Positions 10,858-21,640 of a stretch of 64,000 bases of DNA are shown one piece after another (positions within the stretch are counted from its first letter, which is position 1; each line of letters starts with the position of its first letter). The translations under genes were made by a program, and so were the position numbers. Below the pieces are notes generated by a model. That model did not search any database, was not told the origin of the DNA, and saw nothing but the letters and a program-made list of their open reading frames with translations. The stretch lies in NCBI GenBank assembly GCA_964016885.1, contig OZ024740.1, positions 206,190,691 to 206,254,690 of the forward strand, written 5' to 3'. The DNA comes from Eledone cirrhosa (taxonomy: Eukaryota; Mollusca; Cephalopoda; Octopoda; Eledonidae).

Positions 10858-13800
10858 ATCATCATCATCATCGCCGTTTTACGTCCGTTCTTCCACTCTA
10901 GCATGGGTTAGACGGGTTGTCCTGTTGTGGGCAGTGTCTGGTCGGCTGACCATGCGTTGCTCATACAGGAACTGATTTGGCTTGATTTCTACAGCTGGAT
11001 GCCCTTCCTAACTCCAACCTCATTTACAGTGAGTGCTGGGTGCTTTTTCGTGGCGCCTACACATCCACTTTACAGTGTGGGCTGGGTGCTTTTTTGCCGT
11101 GGCACCTCCACGACCACCTTGCTGTGGGGGGTGTGGGGGCATATTGTCTATATGCTTCAGCTTGTACCCATGGGAGGTCGGGTACTCTGTATTACTGCGT
11201 GACGCCAGAAGTCACGGTCGTGTGTCATTGCCTTTGAGAGGTGTAATTGGGTAAGGTTGGCTTTTATCACCTCATCCCAGGTCAACTTGGGTCTCCCCAC
11301 TCCGCGGTTTCCATCAACTTCTAGTGCTCTGCACCTTTTTATGCAGCTGTCATCCTTCATACACATCACATGTCCATACCAGCGCAACCGCCTCTCCTGC
11401 ACACAGCATTTGATACCTCTTATGCTCAGTCTCTCTCTCAATTCATTTATGCTTTGTCGTTCATGTATATTACTGTTACACATCCATCGGAGCATGCAGG
11501 CTTCATTTCTCTCTAATCTACGTAAGTCTTCCACCTTCAGTGCCCAGGTCTCACTACCATGCAACATTGCTGTTCGGATACACGCATCATACAGTCTGCC
11601 TTTCATTCTGAGGGAGAAGCCTTTTGCAGCTAGCAGTGGTAGTAGTTCCCTAAACTTCTTCCATCCCGTTCTTACCCTAGTTATTGTACTTTCTGAACAC
11701 CCACCTCCGCTGCTAATTCGGTCACCTAGGTAGCAGAAGCTGTCTACTGTTTCTACAGAGCCCTCCCAGAGATTGGTGGTACTTGTTTCCTGTGGCTGTT
11801 TGCTGCTTGCTGTGTCAGCACAGCTGCTGCATGTGAAGCCTACATTCTTAATTAAGCTTCCTGAGATCCCGCTACATGTCTTGTGTACCCATTGTTTGCA
11901 TTTGGGGCAGAGAATGGTGTTCCTACCTACACCTTTCCTACATACTGAGCAAGGCCATTTCCCTGAGAGGATCTGGGTTCTGTTTTCTCGTCTACTTACA
12001 AGGACCTTAGTCTTTGTCTTGTTGACTTTGAGACCCTTTCTTTCTAGTCCCTGCTTCCAAGTTTGGAATTTATTCTCTAGTTCTACCATAGATCCAGCTA
12101 TGAGTGCGAGGTCATCAGCATACAGGAGTTCCCATGGGCATCCGATCTTAAACTGCTCCGTTATTGCCTGCAGGACTATGATGAACAGGAGGGGGCTAAG
12201 AACTGAGCCCTGGTGGACCCCGACCTGTACGCTAAATTCCTCGCTATACTCATTGCTAATCCTAACTTTGCTGACTGCTCCCCTAAATATGGCTTGTACC
12301 GCTTTCACAAGCCATTCATCTACTCCTAGTTTTCTAAGAGCCCACCAGATTACAGCACGTGAAACTCTGTCGAAAGCTTTCTCAAGGTCGACAAATGCCA
12401 AGTAGAGTGGCTTACTTTTAGCTAGGTACTTTTCCTGTAATTGCCTCACAAGGAAGAGGGCATCAGTGGTGCCTCTTCCTGGTACAAACCCAAATTGCAT
12501 CTCGTCTATTTTCACCTGGTCCCTAATCAACTGTGCTATAACTCTTTCTGTTACTTTCATGACCTGGTCCATCAACTTTATACCTCTATAGTTTCCTCTA
12601 TCTAGTGCATCGACTTTACCTTTGTAACAGTTGACAATGAGGCTACTGCACCAATCTTTTGGTATGACACCTTCTAGTATTACCTGGTTAACAATACGTG
12701 TGGTTATAGTGTGACCTACAGACCCAGATGCCTCAGCATCTCGGCAGCTATACCCGATGGACCGGTTGCCTTCCCCATCTTCATATCTTTGATTGCCTTA
12801 CTTACTACGCTGCTGCTGACTTGTACTGCTGGCCCCTCTATAGGGTCTACTTGGGGTAGGATCTCTTCTTCCCATGCATTCTCCTCATTTAGTAATCTAT
12901 CATAATGACTCTTCCATGCATCTTTCTTCTCAGCACTTGTGAGGGCAAGCTCACCTTTATCATTCCGGATACACTTCTCTCCAATGACAATTACAACTAT
13001 CTCTGACACACTGCCTCGCAATCTTGAATACCTCCTGTTTCTGGTCCTCACGTTGCAAAACATGCTTGAATTTTCTATCCTCTGCTTCCCTCCTAGCTAA
13101 GTATACTTGTCGCCTAGCTTCCCTCTTGGTCTCTATGTAATGTACCCTGCTCCCCCCCCCCCGTTCTTCCATTCTTTCCATGCCTGTCTCTTGGCCTTAA
13201 CTGCTTCATCTACCTTATTGTTCCACCACCAAGTCACTCTCCTCCTGCTTGAGGTCTTACTCCAGCCACAGACCTCATCCGTCGCCTCTAGTAAATTATT
13301 TTTTAGGAACTCCCAGTTCTCTTCTACATTAAATGTCTCTATCTGTTCTTCTTTACTGTCGTAGGCGTTGAGTAAAATATCTTTAAATCTGTTACTGGTT
13401 GAGGGGACTTTCAGCTTCCAGATCTTTCTTCTCCCGGTTGGCCTGTTTCCGGGTTCGTCTAGTTCTGACCGTGAGGTCGCTGACAACTAAGCTATGTTGG
13501 GGTGTACATTCCTCACTAGGGAAGGCTTTTGTGTTTACGACCGTCCATCTGTCACGTCCTCTGATGAGGATAAAATCTAACTGACTAGAGTGCTCCCCTG
13601 ATCTATAGGTGATCAGGTGGTTGTCGGGTTTTTTAAAGTTTGTGTTACATATCGACATGTCATTGGCGTCGCAGAATTCTAGAAGTCTGAATCCTTCCTC
13701 ATTCCTTGTGCCAACCCCATGGCCTCCATGTACTCTATTGAAGCCGCGCAGTGTTTACCTACATGTCCGTTAAAATCTCCTGCGATGATTAGGAAGTCAT

Positions 13801-13990
13801 TGTCGTCTGTTAGAGCAGTAGTGTGCATTAGGGACTCGTAAAACCTATCCTTAAGTTCGTCTGACAGCCCCGATTGGGGTGCGTAAGCTGATATTATTGT
13901 GGTAATTGTTTTATTCAGGACTAGTCTGAGTTTAATGATTCTTGCATTTAACTTGTACACTGAGATTACTGTATCTACCCACTTGTCATA
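10858..13990 (-). mobile_element. RTE-clade LINE, copy A
   Basis: Read on the minus strand it starts in an endonuclease domain near 13990 (ISAYAPQSGLSDELKDRFYE, IAGDFNGHVG, TNFKKPDNHLITYRSGEHSSQLD). It continues through the linker (EARRQVYLARREAE, 13181-12960) and the RT (12575-11157). It ends with a 3' tail down to a (CAT)n run at 10858. Frameshifts separate the blocks at about 13.66, 13.39, 13.06 and 12.7 kb. The 5' end is cut at a (TA)n tract near 13990. The EN-RT order without RNase H, and the residue pattern, fit the RTE clade. Nonfunctional copy. Confidence 0.85.
11157..12575 (-). pseudogene. RTE reverse transcriptase with zinc-finger insert (copy A)
   Basis: 472 uninterrupted codons of RT. 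Motif A is FVDLEKAFDRV, motif B VGVHQGSVLSPLLF, and motif C has intact YADDLAL. After motif D (KVNKTKTKVLV) comes an insert CSVC...CPKC...WVHKTCSG...CSSC with the C4HC3 spacing of a PHD-type finger. It is followed by FCYLGDRIS (motif E) and the thumb (MLHGSETWAL, RWYGHV, GVGRPKLTWDE). The frame ends at 11157 in the 3' tail. The 5' part of the pol frame is separated by a frameshift near 12.6-12.7 kb, so the whole copy is dead although this segment looks recent. Confidence 0.85.
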
Positions 13991-14020
13991 ATATATATAT
14001 ATATTATATATATATATAGT

Positions 14021-14585
14021 AATAATAATACATATGAAGACTAAAATCCAAAGAGGGCTCGATAGGGATAAATATATATCAATTATATAAGAACCGTAGA
14101 GCAAATATTTATTAAAATAACAGATTAAAGTTTAAGCAAAGAATCGGCTGCTTTCACCCTTAATGGGATCTTCTGAAACTAAAAAAAAAATCAATCTGTG
14201 AATGCAGAAGTAAATATTTCGAAAAACGTTGCAACCGAAGGAAGACAGGAAGACGATACTTTGGTTCGTGGAGACGTAGTTTTAGGTATTTCTTCTTGCT
14301 TGGTACGGGTATGTTCTTTGTAGAAATATTCAGATGTTTCTGCATGATGAATATAAGTCAATAGAGTACTCAGTCAAGGGAGCCAAATAGTAATAATAAT
14401 AAATTTGAAGACTAACATCTAAAGAGGACTCGATAAGGATAAATATATATCAAATTTATAAGAACCGTAGAGCAAATATTTATTAAAATAACAGATTAAA
14501 GTTTAAGCAAAGAATCGGCTGCTTTCACCCTTAATGGGATCTTCTGAAACTAAAAAAAATCAATCTGTGAACACAAGTAAATATT
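14021..14585. repeat. About 190-bp direct repeat, two copies
   Basis: 14021-14213 and 14389-14585 share GAAGACTAA...AAAGAG, CTCGATA, ATATATATCAA, AAGAACCGTAGAGC and AATCGGCTGCTTTCACCC in the same order, with a few substitutions. They are separated by about 175 bp. No coding content recognised. Confidence 0.85.
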
Positions 14586-14589
14586 TCTA

Positions 14590-14685
14590 AGCCGACCTTT
14601 CCCAATTGCACCTCTCAAGGGCAATGACACACGACCATGACCTCTGGCATCACACAGTAATACAGAAGACCCGACTTTCCACAGG
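14590..14685 (+). repeat. RTE LINE 3'-end fragment
   Basis: Plus-strand reading gives ADLSQLHLSRAMTHDHDLW and VIQKTR in different spots, the last residues of the LINE's protein. Only about 95 bp remain. Confidence 0.6.
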
Positions 14686-14699
14686 AACATATAGATAAT

Positions 14700-15342
14700 A
14701 TTTGTGTTCCTTTCTTTTTTTATGTCCTATCAACTAATCCGACCTCCAAAATGCTTGCAATTGACTATTTTTTTAGCATATTAACAACAAATATGATTTC
14801 CACTGCAATTAAAAATGACTAGCTTTGACCACCCACTTTCTGCCTTCATTTTTCTACAAAGCTAATCATTGACGATAGGTTTCAAAGTTATATTCATTCA
14901 TAATATGTGAAAAAAATAGTCAACTGTGAGCATTGGTGTGATGTAAATGATAGGAGTAGGTGTTCTATAATAAATTTACCATATGGTGAAGTATATGGTG
15001 TGGATTAGGGTAGATTAATGTGCTATGGTGTGATTTGTTATAAGTGAGGATTTAAATTTCCACTTTGATTTATGTTAGAAAAAAAATTTTTTCTTCATTT
15101 TTACATGTGCTATCAACCTCCAAGATGCTCGCAGTGGACTATGCTTTTAGCATATTAACAAAAAATATGACTTCCACTGCAATAAAAATTGACTAGCTTT
15201 GTAAATGGTATTTCCACCCACATCCTCCCTCTTTTTTCTACAAAACTAGTCATTTTCATCAGGTTTCCATGTCATAACCATTGATAATATGTGCATGAAA
15301 TAGTAATTTGCATGCACCATTTATGTCAAATTGGGTGGTAAG

Positions 15343-15374
<32 letters not shown>

Positions 15375-17355
15375 CCAGATGAAGATTTGTCACACCAAAA
15401 TTAATAACTTGGTGTGATGTAGTATGGTGTGGTTTGGTGAAGTTTCTACAAAGATAGTCATTTTCGACAGGTTTCCATGTCATAATTACTGATAAGTGGA
15501 AAAAAAATAGTCAATTGGGAGCACCTTTAATGTCAGATTGGGCGGTAAGCGCACACACAAAAAAATAAAGGAAACGGGAAGAAAATGTTTCACACCAAGA
15601 TCAATAGCTTGGTGTGATGTAGTATGGTGTAACCTGGTATGGTGTGGGTTGGTTTGGTTTGGTGAAGTTATGAAATGGAAACCAATTGTAAACGATAGAT
15701 TCCCATGTCATATTCATTGATAATGTGTGGGGAAATTGGTCATTTGCAAGCACCTTTGATGTTAGTTTGAGGTGGTAACTACAAAAAAAAAAAAAAACCA
15801 GGTAGCAAATTTGTCACATTGATATCCATACCATGGTGTGATGTAAATGGTAGGAGTATGTGTTCTGTAATAAATTTACCATATAGTGAACTATGGTTAT
15901 GGTGTGGATTGGGGTAGATTAATGTGCTGTGGTGTACTTTGTTATAAGTGAGGATTTAAATTTCCACTTTGATTTATGTTAGAAAAAAAATCTTTACTTC
16001 ATTTTTGCATGTGTTATCAACTTCCAAGATGCTCGCAGTGGATTATGCTTTTAGCATATTAACAAAAAATATGACTTCCGCTGCAATAAAAAATGACTAG
16101 CTTTGTAAATGATATTTCCACCCACATCCTCCCTCTTTTTTCTGCAAAGCTAGTCATTTTCATCAGGTTTCCATGTCATAACCATTGATAATATGTGCAT
16201 AAAATATTAATTTGCGAGCACCATTTATGTCAAATTGGGTGGTAAGCACAAAAAAAAAAAAAAAAAAAAAAAAATTGCCAGATGAAAATTTGTCACACCA
16301 AAATTAATAGCTTGGTGTGATGTAGTATGGTGTGGTTTGGTGAAGTTTCTACAAAGATAGTCATTTTCAACAGGTTTCCATGTCATAATTACTGATAAGT
16401 GGAAAAAAAATAGTCAATTGGGAGCACCTTTAATGTCAGATTGGGTGGTAAGCACACACACAAAAAAAAAAAAAGGAAACGGGAAGAAAATGTTTCACAA
16501 GATTAATAGCTTGGTGTGATGTAGTATGGTGTAACTTGGTATGGTGTGGTTTGGTTTGGTTTGGTGAAGTTATGAAATGGAAACCAATTGTATACGATAG
16601 ATTCCCATGTCATATTCATTGATAATGTGTGGGGAAAATAGTCATTTGCAAGCACCTTTGATGTTAGTTTGAGGTGGTAACCACAAAAAAAAAAAAAACC
16701 AGGTAGCAAATTTCTCACATTGATCTCCATACCATGGTGTGATGTAAATGGTAGGAGTAAGTGTTCTGTAATAAATTTACCATAATATGGTGCTGTTTGA
16801 TATGGTGTGGTTTGGGGTAGAATAATGTGGTGTGGTGTGCTTTGTTATAAGTAAGGAATTAAATTTCCACTTTGATTTATGTAAGAAAAAAATATTTTCC
16901 TTCACTTTTGCATGTGCTATCAACTAATACAACTTCCAAGATGCTCGCAGTGGACTATGCTTTTAGCATATTAACAAAAAATATGACTTCCGCTGCAATA
17001 AAAAATGACTATCTTTGTAAATGGTATTTCCACCCACATCCTCCCTCTTTTTTCTACAAAGCTAGTCATTTTCGACAATTTTCCATGTCATAATTATTGA
17101 TAATATGTGCGAAAAATAGTCAATTGCAGCACCTTTGATGTCAGATAGGGTGGTAAGAACACACACAAAAAAAAAAAAGAAACAGGAAGAAAATTTTTCA
17201 CACTAAGATCAAAAGCATGGTGTGATGTAGAATGGTGTAGTTTGTTGTGGTGTGGTTTGGATTGTTGTAGTTATGACATGGGAACCTATTGCAAATGATA
17301 GCTTTCCATGTTATATACATTGATAATGTGTAAAAAAATATCAGATTGGGTGGTA

Positions 17356-17399
<44 letters not shown>

Positions 17400-17550
17400 A
17401 AAAAAAACAGGAAGAAAAATGTTCTCACTGAGATTAATAGCATGGTGTGATGTAGTTTGGTATGGTGTGGTTTGGTTTGGTATGGTTTAGTTTGGTGGAG
17501 TTATAACATGGAAACCTATCATAAATTTACCAAGGTATGGTATAATCTGG
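14700..17550. repeat. Higher-order satellite, about 0.9-kb unit
   Basis: A long unit recurs with its landmark CCAAGATGCTCGCAGTGGA at 15120, 16024 and 16936, spacing 904 and 912 bp. A shorter diverged copy begins near 14747. Each unit contains poly-A runs, a GGTGTGATGTA block, GGTGTGGTTTGGTTTGG blocks and TTCCATGTCATA blocks. A (CA)n run at 17360-17394 lies in the last part. No gene; the short frames inside are by-products of the repeats. Confidence 0.9.
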
Positions 17551-17689
17551 TTTGGTGTAGTGTAGGTTAGTGTGGTGTGGTGTGTTATTGTGTTGCATCG
17601 TATAGCATGATTCTCTTTAAATTAAAATCATTAAAATGTAATGCCTATCTTCTATATCTTAAAGAGTGACCTTAAATGTGATTGCAAAT

Positions 17690-20600
17690 GACTTTTTCTC
17701 TGGATTAATGTTAGATTTAGGGTTAGTGTTAGGGTAAGTTTTACTGTTAATGGTAAGTTTATTGTTAGTGACTGTGTTACTGTTAGCATTACTGTCACTG
17801 TTAGTGTTACTGTAACTGTTACTCTTACTGTTACTGTTTGCATTACTGTCTGCATCAGCGTTAGCATTTACATAAGCGTCTATGTAAGCTTTTGTGTTAG
17901 TGTCTATGTAGACTGGTGTTAGCATCTGCGTTAGTGTTTGGATTAGCCTTAGTGTTTGCGTAAGTGTCAGCGTCTGCATTGGTGATAGTGATTGTGTCAG
18001 CATTTCCCTTAGCGTCTGAGTCAACATTAGTGTTTGTTTCAGTGCCTACGTCTACGTCAGCTTCTGAGTCAGCATTATCATTAGCGTCCGCGTCAGCATG
18101 CACGTCAGCATTTGCATTAGTGTTTGAGTCAGTGTTAGCATCAACGTTTGCATTTGTGTAGGGGTTAGCATTTGTGTCAGCACCAGCATTCACATTCACA
18201 TTAGCGTTTGCGACAGCATTTCCTTTAACGTCTTTGTCAGCATTTCCGTTAGCGTCTGTGTCAGTGTTTCCGTTAGCTTCTACGTCAGTGTTTACGTTAG
18301 CGTCTGTGTCAGTGTTTCCGTTAGCTTCTACGTCAGTGTTTACGTTAGCGTCTGTGTCAGTGTTTCCGTTAGCTTCTACGTCAGTGTTTACGTTAGCGTC
18401 TGTGTCAGTGTTTCCGTTAGCTTCTACGTCAGCATTTCCGTTAGCATCTATGTCAGTGTTTCCGTTAGCTTCTACGTCAGCATTTTCGACCGCGTCAGTA
18501 TTTACATTTACATCAGCATCAGCGTTTCAGTTAACGTCTGTTTACGTTAGCGTCTGTGTCAGCGTTTACGTTAGCGTCTGTGTCAGCGTTTCCGTAACGG
18601 CTACGTCAGCGTTTTCCGTTAGCATTGGCGTTTCCATTAACCTTTCCTGTGGCGTCCGCATCATTGCAGCGTCTGCATCTCCCATATAGGCGTTAACTTC
18701 ACCATTTGCATTTACCTTAGCCCTAGCGTCCGCATCAGCATTTGCGTTAGCGTCAGCATACACGTCAGCACCGGCAAAACTGCCTCAACATTTGCGTCAG
18801 CCTTAGCTTGGCTTTGGCTTCAGCAATCCGCATCAGCAATTGCGTTTTGGAGATCAGCTTCGGCGGTAAGGGTAAACGCTAACTTCTACGCCTGCTTCTA
18901 CGTAACAACTACGTCAGCGTTTTGTTAGCTTCTACGTCAGCGTTTACGTTAGCTTCTACGTCAGCATCTACGTTAGCTTCTACATCAGCATCTACGTTAG
19001 CTTCTATGTCAGCGTATACGTTAACATCTATGTTATCGTTTACGTTAGCTTCTACATCAGCATCTACATTAGCTTCTACGTCAGCGCTTACATTAGTGTC
19101 TGTGTCAGCGTTTGTGTTAGCTTCTACGTCAGCGTCTGTATTTACATCTACATCAGCGTCAGCGTTTACATTTGCGTCTGTATGATCGTTTACGTTAGCG
19201 TCTGTGTCAACATGTGTTAGCATCTGTGTCAGCGTTTATGTTAGCGTCTGCGTCAGTGTTTATATTAACATCTGCGTCAGTGTTTACGTTAGCATCTGTG
19301 TTAACGTGTGTTAGCATCTGTGTCAGCGTTTATGTTAGCGTCTGCGTCAGTGTTTATATTAACATCTGCGTCAGTGTTTACGTTAGCATCTGTGTCAACG
19401 TGTGTTAGCATCTGTGTCAGCGTTTATGTTAGCGTCTGCATCAGTGTTTATATTAACATCTGCGTCAGTGTTTACGTTAGCATCTGTGTTAACGTGTGTT
19501 AGCATCTGTGTCAGCATTTTCATTAGTGTTTGCATCAGTGTTTGCTTTAGCTTCTACGTCAATGTTTACGTCTGCGTTAAGGTTCACATTAGCATCGCTG
19601 TCATCGTTTGCGTCAGCATTTACGTTTGCTTTAACATTTGCATCAACATTTGTGTCTGTGTTTACATTAGTGTCTGCATTTGCTTTAGTGTTTGCATCAG
19701 CGTGAACATTTGTGTCAGTGTCCACATCAGTGTTAGAGTCTGTGTAGCATTTACATCAGCGTGTGCGTCAGAGTCTTTGTCAGCATTCGCCTTTGCACCT
19801 GTATCAGTATTCACGTTAGTGTTTGTGTCAGCATAAGCAATTGTGTCAACATTTGCGCTAGCGTTTGTGCCAGCATAGCCATCTTCGTCAGTGTCAGCGT
19901 TGGCGTTAGTGTTTCCATTAGTGTTCGTATTTGATTTTGTATTAGTGTTAGCATTTTTGTTAGTGTTAGTGTTCAGGTTAGTGTTAGTGTTAGTGTTTAG
20001 GTTAATGTTGACTTAGTTTTCTGGTTAGTGTTAGTTTTCAGATTAGGACTCGTGTTACTTTTAGTGTTAGTGCTCAGGTTAGTGGTTTATGGTAGTTTTA
20101 GTTTTAGTGTTCAGGTTAATGTTCGTGTTAATGTCAGTTTTAGTGTTAGTGTTTACGGAAGTGTTGGTTTTAGTGTTAGTGTTAGTGTTAGTGTTTTATT
20201 TTGTGTTAATGTTTGTGTTAGTGTTTCCATTAGTGTTAGTGCTAGTCTTTGTTTTTCTGTTAATGTTAGTGTTTGTTTTAGTGTTGAGGTTAATGTTAGC
20301 TTAGTTTTCTGGTTAGTATCAGTTTTAGTGTTAGTGTTCAGGTTAGTGTTAGTGTTTTTTTTAGTGTTAGTTTTTATGGTAGTGTTAGTGTTAGTGCTCA
20401 TATCAGTGTTAGTGTTTGTGTTACTGTTTATGGTAGTGTTAGTTTTAGTGCTAGTGTTTAGGTTAATGTTAGTTTTAGTGTAAGTGTTCAGGTTAGTGTT
20501 AGTGTTAATGTTAGTTTTAGTGTTAAGGTTAGTGTTAGAGATTGTGTTAGTGTTTGTTTTTGTGTTAATATTTGTGTTAGTATCTCTGTTAGCATTAGTG

Positions 20601-21640
20601 ATTGATGTTTCCATTAGTGTTAGTGATTGTGTTAGCGTTAGTCTTTGTTTTTGTGTTAATGTTAGCATTAGTATTTCTGTTAGTGATAGCATGAGTGTTT
20701 GTGTTAGTGTTCAGGTTAATGTTAGCTTAGTTTTCAGGTTAGTGTTAGCGTTCAAGTTAATGTTAGTTTTAGTGTTAGAGATTGTGTTAGTGTTTGGTTT
20801 TGTGTTAATATTTATGTTAGTATCTCTGTTAGTGTTAGTTTTAGTGTAAGTGTTCAGGTTAGTGTTAGTGTTCAAGTTAATGTTAGTGTTAGTTTTAGTG
20901 TTAAGGTTAGTGTTAGAGATTGTGTTAGTGTTAGTATTTGTTTTTGTGTTAATATTTGTGTTAGTATCTCTGTTAGCATTAGTGTTTGATGTTTCCATTA
21001 GTGTTAGTGATTGTGTTAGCGTTAGTCTTTGTTTTTGTGTTAAGGTTAGCGTTAATGTTAGCATTAGTATTTCTGTTAGTGTTAGCATTAGTGTTTATGT
21101 TAGTGTTCAGATTAATGTTAGCTTAGTTTTCAGGTTAGAGTTAGTGTTCAAGTTAATGTTAGTTTTAGTGTTAGTGTTAGAGATTGTGTTAGTGTTTGTT
21201 TTTGTGTTAATATTTGTGTTAGTATCTCTGTTAGCGTTAGTGTTTGTTTTAGTGTTGAAGTTAATGTTAGCTTAGTTTTCTGGTTAGTATCAGTTTTCAG
21301 ATTAGTGTTTGTGTTAGTGTTAGTGCTCAGGTCAGTGTTAGTGTTTATGGTAGTGTTAGTTTTAGTGCTAGTGTTCAGGCTAATGTTTGTGCTAATGTTA
21401 GTTTTAGTGTAAGTGTTCAGGTTGGTGTTAGTGTTTACGGTAGTGTCAGTTTTAGTGCTGATGTTCAGGTTAGTGTTAGTGTCAGTTTTAGTGTTAGTGT
21501 TCAGGTTAGTGTTTGTGTTAGTTTTCAGATTTTGTGTTTGTGTTAGTTTTCATGTTAGTACTAAGTTCACTGTTAGGGCATGTGTGAGTGCAAGTGTTAG
21601 GGTAAGTTATTTTTAAAGTTCGGTTTTAGCTTAAAGTTAG
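17690..21640. repeat. About 4 kb of TTAG-type hexamer repeat
   Basis: Nearly pure degenerate hexamer repeat on the plus strand. It starts with TTTAGGGTTAGTGTTAGGG at 17716 and passes into GTTAGC/GTCAGC/GTTTAC/GTCTGC variants (17.8-19.9 kb), then GTTAGT-rich sequence (19.9-21.6 kb). Higher-order units are visible: 48 bp in 18250-18430, 94 bp in 19204-19500 and about 370 bp in 20484-21215. Because the period is a multiple of 3, several frames on both strands stay open for 60-180 codons (valine/serine/leucine-rich on plus; threonine/asparagine-rich on minus). I do not regard these as genes. Confidence 0.95.

Noticed and set aside
10505..11254. Plus-strand frames of 65-156 codons
   Set aside because: They are the reverse of a SINE and of the RTE LINE tail and RT coding strand; no separate gene.
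17652..21275. Many 60-180-codon frames rich in Val/Ser/Leu or Thr/Asn
   Set aside because: Produced by a hexamer repeat whose period keeps frames open on both strands; no motif, no splice structure.
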